DNA of 64,000 nt from the NCBI GenBank assembly GCA_964507445.1, contig CAZDQF010000017.1, positions 46,647 through 110,646 of the forward strand, given 5' to 3'. Made by a program: the position numbers and the translations under genes. Origin of the DNA: GCA-2683135 sp964507445 (GTDB taxonomy: Bacteria > Planctomycetota > GCA-002687715). Below the pieces are notes generated by a model. It ran no database searches and had not been told where the DNA came from. It saw only the letters and a program-made list of their open reading frames with translations. Positions 57,686-64,000 of this stretch are shown in pieces (within the stretch, counting starts at the first letter, position 1; each line of letters starts with the position of its first letter).

Positions 57686-58107
57686 CCCTCGAAGCGCGCG
57701 ACGATGGCGCGGAAGTCGTCCGGGACCCGCATGGGTCGGAACCCATCATCGACGGCCACGTGGGTCGTCTGCCCCTCCGCCACCAGCCGGTTCTCCTGCT
57801 TGTGCACGATGCGGAACTCGAAGCGGAAGCTGGTCTCCCCCGGTGGACGCATGCGCACGTCGATCCTCAACGGATCGTCGAGACGCGCAGGTGACCGAAA
57901 GTCCAGGTGCGCCGCCGCCACCACGTTCTCGAACGCCTTGATCGGCCGCACGCCCTCCGACAAGCCGAGGTTCCGCAGGTAATCCACACGCCCCACCTCC
58001 AGATAGGTGAAGAAGTTGCCGTGGAAGACGATGCCCATGGCGTCCGTCTCCGGCAGGCGCACCCTGACCTCGGTGTGGAAGTGATAAGGAGGTTTGTGGC
58101 TCGTCAT
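57655..58107 (-). CDS. YbgC/4HBT-family acyl-CoA thioesterase
   Basis: A 150-residue hot-dog thioesterase. The active-site motif ETDAMGIVFHGNFFTYLEVGR has the catalytic Asp and His of the YbgC/4-hydroxybenzoyl-CoA thioesterase family. DFRSPARLDDPLRIDVRM is the usual second strand pair. It hydrolyses acyl-CoA and may act at the membrane. Starts with MTSHKPPYHFHTEVRVRLPE. It is preceded by relic sequence, so its original operon partner may be lost. Confidence 0.9.
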   Translation of the reverse strand: MTSHKPPYHFHTEVRVRLPETDAMGIVFHGNFFTYLEVGRVDYLRNLGLSEGVRPIKAFENVVAAAHLDFRSPARLDDPLRIDVRMRPPGETSFRFEFRIVHKQENRLVAEGQTTHVAVDDGFRPMRVPDDFRAIVARFEGWSSGSGSSG

Positions 58108-58721
58108 GGGACGACGATGATACGTCAGCGCAGGGAGATCACCATGCCACGCACCCCTTCGAACGGGTGCGTGGGGAGCGAGAAGCTCACGCGATCCGCC
58201 CCGGATACCGGCTTCTGCGAAGCCGGCGCTGCACCCGAAGGTCTGGTTCGACAGCGGCAGTCCCGCCGGCCTGGCCGTGAGCTTGCGACCACGGGACCCG
58301 GATCAGGCCCCTCGTGGCGCCACGCTCGACCCATGGCGGGCTCCGACCGATGCCTCAACGGTGCATCGTGCCGCTCGTCGCGGGTCCCGCCTCACGAGAT
58401 CACGCTGTCTCCGTTCTTGATCTCCGAGTTCGAGATGACCCAGGCCCAGCGGGTGGGCTGCACGGAAACCACTGGGACTGGCGTCGCGACGAGTTCGGGT
58501 TCTCCAAGGACAACCCGGAGAGTCTCGACGCCGGACCAGCCTTCCAGGTCTCTGGGTATCGGGGCGCAGATTTCTTCAGCAAACCTCGCATGGGACGGTC
58601 CTCCGCCCGGCACCACGGGCCATCCGACAAGCACGAAAACGACGTCGGACGCCCCGCGAAACGGCGCTCGACGCAGTGAGCCCTCACGTCCAGGTCCGAT
58701 TCGCGCTGTCGCGTCGGGCCG
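58108..58721. other. 614-base gap with gene remnants
   Basis: No intact gene. On the minus strand a short frame ends at 58125 with coding-like SLPTHPFEGVRGMVISLR, 17 bases before the thioesterase start. It looks like the C-terminal stub of a lost upstream gene. On the plus strand there is an FGE/SUMF1 remnant (separate entry). At 58147-58174 a perfect 10-bp inverted repeat (CCACGCACCC, 8-base loop, GGGTGCGTGG) lies within the stub. Confidence 0.55.
58381..58620 (+). pseudogene. remnant of a formylglycine-generating enzyme (SUMF1-like) gene
   Basis: The frame from 58381 encodes RVPPHEITLSPFLISEFEM then TQAQ, the recognisable N-terminal signature of the FGE-sulfatase/SUMF1 domain (cf. EVTLSPFxIxKYEVTQxQ). 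After TQAQ the frame loses similarity. A shifted frame continues with NHWDWRRDEFGFSKDNPESL, a possible later part of the same fold. Without an intact start, middle or end, this is a decayed gene. FGE is needed for the CAPSR sulfatase at 52577-53971, so a working copy must lie elsewhere. Confidence 0.6.
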
Positions 58722-60479
58722 TTACGAAGTCGGGTCTTCAGGCGTGGCGGCGTCCACCAGCGACTCCGCGAAGCTGCTGTCGAACAGGTCGGGTTGAGCG
58801 TCTCCATCGGCGACCTTGTCGATGACCCGCTGCTTCTTGATCAGCGTCCCCACCATGCGGGCGTCGAGGGAATCCTGCAGGACGAGATGCTGGACCAGCA
58901 CGCTGTCCTGCTGCCCGATGCGGTGGGTGCGATCTTCAGCCTGGGTGAGGCGCGCCGGAACCCAGTCGAGCTCGGCGAAGACGACGTGGGAGGACGCGGT
59001 GAGCGTCAAGCCGACGCCCGCAGCGGTGATCGATCCGATGAAGATCCGGCAACCCGGGTCTTCCTGGAACCGGTCGACGGCTGACTGCCTCGCGGTCGTA
59101 TCGTCGCCTCCCATCAGGGTGACGGCGTCGTCGCCGAACGGTTCAGCGAGCTGCTTGATGACGGCCCGGTGATGCGCGAACAGGACGATCTTGTTCGAAT
59201 CATCGAGCGCGCTCCTCACGTGCTCGACGACCAGCGGGACCTTGGCGATGGCCGTTTCCTGCCGGAGCTTCGCCAGCTCCCCGAAGGCTGCGTTGACGCC
59301 GGCGCGCAACGCCGCCAGCTGCCCGGGGGCATCCGAGGACTCACGCAGCTCCGCCAGGCTGTCCCGGTGCCTCTCCCATGCGCTGGCCTCGATGGCGATG
59401 AGGTCCGCGATCTGGTCGGACGCGAGCTCGATCACCTGGCGTCGCTTCGGAGGCAGATCGGGCAGCACCTCGGCCTTGGTCCGGCGCACCATGATGGTGC
59501 CGCGCAGGCGCTCGTGCAGCTCGTCCAGGTTGGTGGCGCCGTTGAACTCCCAGCCGAAGCGGTTCTTCTTGGGGTCGCAGTGCCGCTTGGCGAAGGCCCA
59601 GAAGTTGTCGAACTCGTCCGGTGCGAGGAGATTGACGATGGCCCACAACTCGACGGGACGGTTGAGAATCGGTGTCCCGGTGAGGAACAACTTGCGGCGC
59701 GCCTCGATGGCGTAGAGGGCCTTCGACCTCTTGGCGTCCTTGTTCTTGACGAAGTGGCACTCATCGGCGATCAGCACGTCCCAGGGCTGGTCGATTTCGT
59801 CCTTCCACTTGGCGAGGATGTCGTAGTTCATCACCACGACGGCGGCTTCGGTGGGAAAGGTCCTGCCTGCGATCCCCACCGGGCCGCGGTCGACCAGCCA
59901 ACGTTCGCACTCGCGCGCCCAGTTGAGCTTGAGGCTGGCCGGACAGACGACGAGCACACGCCGGGCTTCGGGGTCCGTGTTGACCACGCCGAGGGCCTCG
60001 ATGGTCTTGCCGAGGCCCATCTCATCGGCGAACAGCACGTTGCGGTGCTCCAGCCCGAAGGCGATCGCAGCGCGCTGGTAGGGCAGATAGGAGACCCCGT
60101 CGGGGCAAGGGGCCTCCACGTCGGCATCCCGGGCGCGGCTGGCGCGGAGGGTCTGCTCGCGCCGCAGCCTCCGGGCCTTGGCCTCTCGCGCGGCGAGCCG
60201 CTCCTGTTGTTCGCGCTCGGCCCCCGCGGGCCCGGCGCGTTCGATGATCGTCGCGCGCAGCGACTCATCCGCGTACTCGACGAGGTCGAGGGCCTTCAGG
60301 ACGTCGTGGGTCCACCACGCGCGACCGACCTTGCCCTTGCAGGCGAGGCATGGCCGCTGGCCGCAGGCTTCTCTCGGATGCCAGCGCAGGCCGGCGCTCT
60401 TGGGAATGCCGCGGTCCTCGTACTCGCTGTAGAGCACAAAAACCCCGTCCGCGGGTTCGACCAGCTCCGGGCTACCCAT
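58722..60479 (-). CDS. SNF2-family DEXH helicase (SMARCAL1-like)
   Basis: A 585-residue SWI2/SNF2 ATPase. Helicase motifs: Walker A DEMGLGKT, motif II IADECHFVKN (DECH), motif III LFLTGTPILNRPVELWA, motif V GVGLTLTASSHVVF and motif VI QAEDRTHRIGQQDSV. The N-terminal ~120 residues carry a GLRWHP-type segment and a Cys pair (CGQRPCLACKGK) with WWT, a short module often found in annealing-helicase-like SNF2 proteins. It stands alone between relics. Likely translocates on DNA; a link to mobile-element defence or repair is possible but not shown. Confidence 0.92.
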   Translation of the reverse strand: MGSPELVEPADGVFVLYSEYEDRGIPKSAGLRWHPREACGQRPCLACKGKVGRAWWTHDVLKALDLVEYADESLRATIIERAGPAGAEREQQERLAAREAKARRLRREQTLRASRARDADVEAPCPDGVSYLPYQRAAIAFGLEHRNVLFADEMGLGKTIEALGVVNTDPEARRVLVVCPASLKLNWARECERWLVDRGPVGIAGRTFPTEAAVVVMNYDILAKWKDEIDQPWDVLIADECHFVKNKDAKRSKALYAIEARRKLFLTGTPILNRPVELWAIVNLLAPDEFDNFWAFAKRHCDPKKNRFGWEFNGATNLDELHERLRGTIMVRRTKAEVLPDLPPKRRQVIELASDQIADLIAIEASAWERHRDSLAELRESSDAPGQLAALRAGVNAAFGELAKLRQETAIAKVPLVVEHVRSALDDSNKIVLFAHHRAVIKQLAEPFGDDAVTLMGGDDTTARQSAVDRFQEDPGCRIFIGSITAAGVGLTLTASSHVVFAELDWVPARLTQAEDRTHRIGQQDSVLVQHLVLQDSLDARMVGTLIKKQRVIDKVADGDAQPDLFDSSFAESLVDAATPEDPTS

Positions 60480-60823
60480 GGGGGCCTCGAGATTCTCGTG
60501 GACGCGTCATGAAAGTGCGGACGAGTCGGGGACACGTCCGCCGCATGATACTCGGAGCGTCTCGACGGGAGCGGGCCTTCAAGCGATCCGTGAACGTCCG
60601 CTGGGGCGCGACCGACCTGGCGCGGGTGGACGCCACCTTCTCTGGCGGACAGGTGTGGGTGCGCCACGTTGCCTACGGCATCGCCCACGCAAGCGTGGGC
60701 ATCAGCCTCGGGATCTTCGTCATCGTCTTGTGGCGGAGCCTGCGCACACGGCCGCAGGTGACCCCGAGAGCCATGTGCCCATGCGGATCGGCACGGCGTC
60801 GGTGCCTGGCCTGCACCGCGGGC
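60480..60823. other. 344-base region without a convincing gene
   Basis: A plus-strand open frame (from ~60533) could encode a short product with one hydrophobic stretch (YGIAHASVGISLGIFVIVLW), but it has no ribosome site, no family resemblance and no partner. It contains the perfect hairpin GCCCACGC-AA-GCGTGGGC at 60683-60700. I see nothing else. Confidence 0.45.
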
Positions 60824-61366
60824 TCAGGACAACCGGGCCCGCTCCCGTGCCAGGTTGCTGCCCGCCAGCGCCTCGCAGAGCGGTGGGAGGCGATAGAAGA
60901 GTCGCCCTCGGGCGGCCCGATAGGCCAGCAAACTGTCGATGAAGGCCGCTCTACCCTGTTGAACGGCTGCGTCGGAGTAGGCGCCGTATTCTCTGCGCAC
61001 CGCCGCAACGTACCGGTCATAGGCCTCCGCCGTTTCTCCCACAATTGAGAAGTCGGCGTCCACCAGGGCCTCCTCGGAGGGGTCGCGTGCACCCCTGGGC
61101 TCGGCGGTCCGCAAGATCAGAGCGCGGGCGCGCGCGAGCACAGACTCTGCCGCGCCGAGCGGCACCAACAGCTCTCGCATCATATCGACGCTCCGTGCTT
61201 CGTTGTCCGGACGCCCGGCGTCGTAGATCGCGTCGTGGAACCACGAGGCGAGCGCCACGGCGGTACGGTCGTCCCGGCGCGCGGCCAACGCCTTCGCCCG
61301 GTCCAGGACGACTCGGACGTGGTCCAGATCATGGTGGTGGCGTGACGGTGCTCCGTACGCATCCAT
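60824..61366 (-). CDS. HD-domain metal-dependent phosphohydrolase-like protein
   Basis: A 180-residue protein of the HD superfamily (COG4339-like). Metal ligands are in APSRHHHDLDHV at the N-terminus and ALASWFHDAIYDAG near residue 45; ENEARS-like (DNEARSVDMM) and LVDADFSIVG follow. The start ATG at 61366 (or TTG at 61369) leaves only nine residues before the first His motif, shorter than typical members. The N-terminus may be truncated or use an unusual upstream start. Phosphatase or nucleotidase activity is expected. Confidence 0.75.
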   Translation of the reverse strand: MDAYGAPSRHHHDLDHVRVVLDRAKALAARRDDRTAVALASWFHDAIYDAGRPDNEARSVDMMRELLVPLGAAESVLARARALILRTAEPRGARDPSEEALVDADFSIVGETAEAYDRYVAAVRREYGAYSDAAVQQGRAAFIDSLLAYRAARGRLFYRLPPLCEALAGSNLARERARLS

Positions 61367-61486
61367 CAACTGCGCCCCGGGATCGGTCGCGCCTTTGGCG
61401 GCGGTCGGATGCGACCCCTCGTCCGTCGTTGGAGCGGGCGGAGAGACCGGCGACCTGAACTCCGATCGTCTCGAGGGAGGCCGGCC

Positions 61487-62185
61487 TCATGGCGCCGCCT
61501 CCAGCAGCTCCTGCAAGCGCTCGCACTCCGCGTCCACGTCCGCGTCCGTGCCCTCCGGGAGGTCGAAGGAGACCACCTCCCGCAGCGCCTCCTTGAACAT
61601 CTTCCGAGCCCGCCGGATCTCCCGGTGGATGGCATCCCGATCGTCGAGATCAAAGCGCTTGGCGATCTCACGAACCGGCAGGCCCTCGCCGAAACGCAAG
61701 CGAAGGAACTCCACACGCTGCATGGCCTCCGGGCCCGACTCCCTGGCCCGGTCCTCCTGGAGCTGCGCCGCCTCCCGCATCACGCTCTTCGCCCACGCCC
61801 GGTCGAAGGCGAGGGACATGGACTCGCCGTCATCCTCGATGCGGTCGAGGTCGAAGGTGCTGCCCCCGTCCTTGACGCGCTTGGATCGGCGGGACTCGAT
61901 GCGCCGGGCGACGTTGCGGGCGACGCCGTAGAGGAACGCCCGGAAGCCTCCGGCGCGCCGCTCCTCCACCCGGTCGAGCGCTCCGCCTTCACGGAAGCAC
62001 TCGAGGAACACCTCCTGGAGCGCATCCTCCACGTCCTGACTGACGAGGGAGTGGCGCCAGCGGGCGGCGAAGAAAGCCCGCAGCGGAGCGGCGTACCGGC
62101 GACCGAACCGCTCGCGGCCCTCACCGGAACCCGCGGCGGCGCCGCGAATGAGAGTCCAGCAGGTTGCCTGCGACGACGGGTCCAT
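61487..62185 (-). CDS. ECF-type RNA polymerase sigma factor
   Basis: A 232-residue sigma-70-family protein. Region 2 is LVSQDVEDALQEVFLECF with FRAFLYGVARNVARR. Region 4 is near the C-terminus (FLRLRFGEGLPVREIAKRF, REIRRARKMFKEALREV). It has an N-terminal extension (MDPSSQATCWTLIRGAAAG) seen in planctomycete ECF groups. I use the ATG at 62185. No anti-sigma gene is adjacent, so regulation may be by phosphorylation. The divergent gene at 62356 is a possible target. Confidence 0.88.
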   Translation of the reverse strand: MDPSSQATCWTLIRGAAAGSGEGRERFGRRYAAPLRAFFAARWRHSLVSQDVEDALQEVFLECFREGGALDRVEERRAGGFRAFLYGVARNVARRIESRRSKRVKDGGSTFDLDRIEDDGESMSLAFDRAWAKSVMREAAQLQEDRARESGPEAMQRVEFLRLRFGEGLPVREIAKRFDLDDRDAIHREIRRARKMFKEALREVVSFDLPEGTDADVDAECERLQELLEAAP

Positions 62186-62278
62186 GAGTCGAGCATAACC
62201 TGTCTCCCAGCCCATTCGAACACCGCCGCGGCGACCGTTGAGGGCTCCGCAGGACAAGCGGCGAGGGTCGCCCGGTCC

Positions 62279-62307
62279 TTGCGATAACGCGGTCTTCGGT
62301 AGACAAT
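62279..62307 (+). promoter_or_regulatory. putative promoter for the NIDO-like secreted protein
   Basis: TTGCGA (62279-62284), a 17-base spacer and GACAAT (62302-62307), about 48 bases before the ATG. GGAGGAGAACACC supplies a strong ribosome site. It could be housekeeping rather than ECF-dependent. Confidence 0.4.
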
Positions 62308-62355
62308 CCACGGCGCAGCCCTGGCTGCCCACCGAGTCCCCCGGAGGAGAACACC

Positions 62356-63870
62356 ATGGCCCGAATCGCCCTCTGCGTCGCCGTGCTGGCAACGGCCGTC
62401 GCCGGACAGACCGTGCTCTACCAGAGCCTCCCCAATGACTGGAGTCATGTATGGGGCACCCCCTACTGGACCGATAACGTGACCACCGGGGAATCCAGCT
62501 ACGGGGTTGTCGATCAACTCAACATGGTGTGGTGGCTGGAGTGGTTCTCGCCCAACGTCAACCTGCCTGCGGGGGAATACGGCGTCCGAGTCCGGCTCAA
62601 GAAGCTCACCAACGCCTCCGGCCGCTACGACCTGACGCTGTCGCAGAACGGCGCCGGCAACGCCGTGACCCTGTCCGCAGCGCTGCAGACCGTGGACTCC
62701 TGGGTTTGGACACCCGACCTCACCTTCACCGTGGGACCAGGGGGTAGCACGGAAGCGTTCCGGCTCCACAACACCAGCGGCAATCTCAAGGAGAACTACT
62801 GGTTCGACATGTTCGAGGTGCGGCAGCCGGACTTCCAGACCAACCAGCCAGAGGCCACGTCGGACGTGGACGGCGTGACGACCAACGGGTTCGACCCGGC
62901 GGTGGCGGAGTCCTGCACCGGCGGCACCGCCATGCTGAACTTCTCCAGCACGGAGGTGAATCAGCCGTGGGACTTCGGGTACGCGTTCGCCCCGGCCCTG
63001 GGAGGCAGCGTCACCGGGCTCGCCCTCGGCAGCGGCCAGGTGGTCAACGTGAACGTCGCCGACCCGACCTTCCAGTACTTCAACGGAGGCGGCTTCACGA
63101 CCCCCTTCACGGGCAACTTCTCCCTGCCCGTCACCGTGCCCGCAGCGGGCGTGGCCAGCATGCAGTCCGCCCATGTGGCGCCCGCCCACCCGGACGGGAT
63201 CGCCCTGTCCCAGGCTTCTCAGCTGGACATCGTCCAGAGCGGCAGCCCCGCTCCTCTCGCCCTCGGAGACGACGTGGTGCAGTTGGTCCAATTCAGCCAG
63301 CCTCCCTACTGCGGCGGCATGAACAGCATCACGTTCTATGGGACCTCCTACACCTACTTCTGGGTCAACTCCAACGGTGAGGTCCAGTTCGGGTTCCCGA
63401 GTCCGTCCCCCAACGTGAGTTTGCAGCAGTTCAAGACCTGGATGCCTCGGGTCAGCGCCATGTGGACTGACCTGTCACCGACCCAGGGCGGCCAGGTGGA
63501 CGTCACAGCCACCGCCACCGACGTGAAGGTCTCCTGGAGCAACGTGTCCTCCTCCGGTCTCATGAACACGGCCAACACCGTGGACGTGACCTTCACCGCC
63601 GCCGGGGCGACCATCATCGACAACTACGCACCGGACCCGGGACACCTCTTCAGCACCCTGGTGGGGATCACCCGCGGCGGCGGCAGCACGGACCCGGGCC
63701 CCATGGGCGGCACCGTCACCGGCACCATCCTCGGCAACCTCGGCGGGGGCGCGCAGAGCGGCCTCGCCACCGACTGCATCTACGAGACCACCTCCTCCAG
63801 CGCCCCCGCGGCCGGCTGGACATCCCTGACCTTCCCCAACTCCGACGGGTCCGCCTGGATCGTCAATTAG
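62356..63870 (+). CDS. secreted protein with NIDO-like domain, unknown function
   Basis: A 504-residue protein with a signal peptide (MARIALCVAVLATAVAGQ). Residues ~20-165 are a beta-rich carbohydrate-binding-like domain with many Trp/Tyr (WSHVWGTPYWTDN, MVWWLEWFSPN). Around 315-430 is a nidogen-like segment (SITFYGTSYTYFWVNSNGEV, LQQFKTWMPRVSAMWTDLSP, ATATDVKVSWSNVSSSG). The region between is Gly/Val-rich beta. It has no anchor at the C-terminus (SDGSAWIVN). NIDO domains occur in adhesion proteins, so a surface or matrix role is plausible. It is divergent from the ECF sigma factor. Confidence 0.78.
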   Translation: MARIALCVAVLATAVAGQTVLYQSLPNDWSHVWGTPYWTDNVTTGESSYGVVDQLNMVWWLEWFSPNVNLPAGEYGVRVRLKKLTNASGRYDLTLSQNGAGNAVTLSAALQTVDSWVWTPDLTFTVGPGGSTEAFRLHNTSGNLKENYWFDMFEVRQPDFQTNQPEATSDVDGVTTNGFDPAVAESCTGGTAMLNFSSTEVNQPWDFGYAFAPALGGSVTGLALGSGQVVNVNVADPTFQYFNGGGFTTPFTGNFSLPVTVPAAGVASMQSAHVAPAHPDGIALSQASQLDIVQSGSPAPLALGDDVVQLVQFSQPPYCGGMNSITFYGTSYTYFWVNSNGEVQFGFPSPSPNVSLQQFKTWMPRVSAMWTDLSPTQGGQVDVTATATDVKVSWSNVSSSGLMNTANTVDVTFTAAGATIIDNYAPDPGHLFSTLVGITRGGGSTDPGPMGGTVTGTILGNLGGGAQSGLATDCIYETTSSSAPAAGWTSLTFPNSDGSAWIVN

Positions 63871-63886
63871 GTCCGCGTGGCGCGAT

Positions 63887-63908
63887 GGGCCGCCCTTGAG
63901 GGCGGCCC
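63887..63908 (+). terminator. 9-bp stem terminator-like hairpin
   Basis: GGGCCGCCC and GGGCGGCCC form a perfect 9-bp stem with a TTGA tetraloop, starting 16 bases after the stop of the NIDO-like gene. It is followed by poly-C rather than poly-T. Confidence 0.65.
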
Positions 63909-63945
63909 CCCCCCCGCCCCCCCCCGCCCCCCCGCGGGCCCCCCC
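63906..63945. repeat. poly-C / G-quadruplex-capable tract
   Basis: Four runs of 7-10 C separated by one to five bases (63906-63915, 63917-63925, 63927-63933, 63939-63945). The minus strand has matching G-runs that meet the G-quadruplex pattern. Such tracts are also common sequencing or assembly error sites. Confidence 0.8.
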
Positions 63946-64000
63946 GCGGCGAACCTACATGGATCCCCAATCCCGATCCAGCGGAGGTCGGGCCAGAGCG

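Noticed and set aside
60683..60700. Perfect 8-bp hairpin as a terminator of the SNF2 gene
   Set aside because: It lies upstream of the SNF2 start and has no U-tract, so its role is unclear.

Overview
The window is high-GC (roughly two thirds G+C), gene-dense bacterial DNA. It probably comes from a member of the Planctomycetota or a close relative. The clues are a PSD1-type planctomycete cytochrome gene overlapping a DUF1501 gene, several sulfatases and a relic of a formylglycine-generating enzyme, an ECF-type sigma factor next to a secreted protein, and many secreted or lipoprotein genes of unknown role. Lineage is inferred from gene content only. I saw no rRNA, tRNA, CRISPR array, IS element or phage core gene.

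Layout. 1-5592 (minus): beta-alanine/branched-chain type catabolism (semialdehyde dehydrogenase, class III aminotransferase), followed by DNA topoisomerase VI subunits B and A, an archaeal-type enzyme; subunit A runs off the left edge. 5771-11093 (minus): methyltransferase, a histidine-phosphatase-like protein that has lost its catalytic His, and a large membrane sulfatase-like protein with probable HEAT-type repeats. 11142-13683 (plus): a fused TIGR03546/AsmA-like membrane protein and trmB. 13690-27522 (minus): a seven-gene electron-transfer cluster, the highlight of the window. 27734-32900 (plus): GlcG/HbpS-like lipoprotein, ALDH7-type dehydrogenase, M14 carboxypeptidase. 32907-36033 (minus): D-serine dehydratase-like enzyme and transketolase. 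36411-43266 (plus): small His-rich secreted protein, HDOD plus GAF/SpoIIE-phosphatase signalling pair, PSD1 and DUF1501. 43297-47545 (minus): DUF3482 GTPase with DUF2868 partner, MFS transporter. 47580-58107: surE, cation/proton antiporter, EamA transporter, dCMP deaminase, an RGG-rich secreted protein, a canonical sulfatase, a transglutaminase-like lipoprotein, a PLP decarboxylase, a second MFS transporter and a YbgC-type thioesterase. 58108-61366: a less orderly stretch with gene relics, a SNF2 helicase and an HD-domain protein. 61487-63870: an ECF-like sigma factor divergent from a secreted NIDO-like protein. The right end is a strong hairpin followed by extreme poly-C.

The electron-transfer cluster reads, in transcription order from a recognisable promoter at 27602-27630: a lipobox-bearing beta-barrel-like protein with an eight-residue repeat tract; a 10-haem lipoprotein cytochrome with a C-terminal LVIVD-type propeller; a protein with two FHA domains separated by 19 perfect EAAAK units and ending in a membrane anchor; a 17-haem periplasmic cytochrome; a membrane di-haem cytochrome b; a cytoplasmic protein with two cyclic-nucleotide-binding domains fused to a four-cluster ferredoxin; and a protein with a cytoplasmic FHA domain, one membrane helix and a 15-haem periplasmic domain. 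Together these give 42 CxxCH haem sites and a plausible wire from cytoplasm or quinone pool to the cell surface. Cyclic-nucleotide and phosphothreonine sensing domains are built into the electron carriers themselves. I know of no named system with this combination; function and direction of electron flow are inference.
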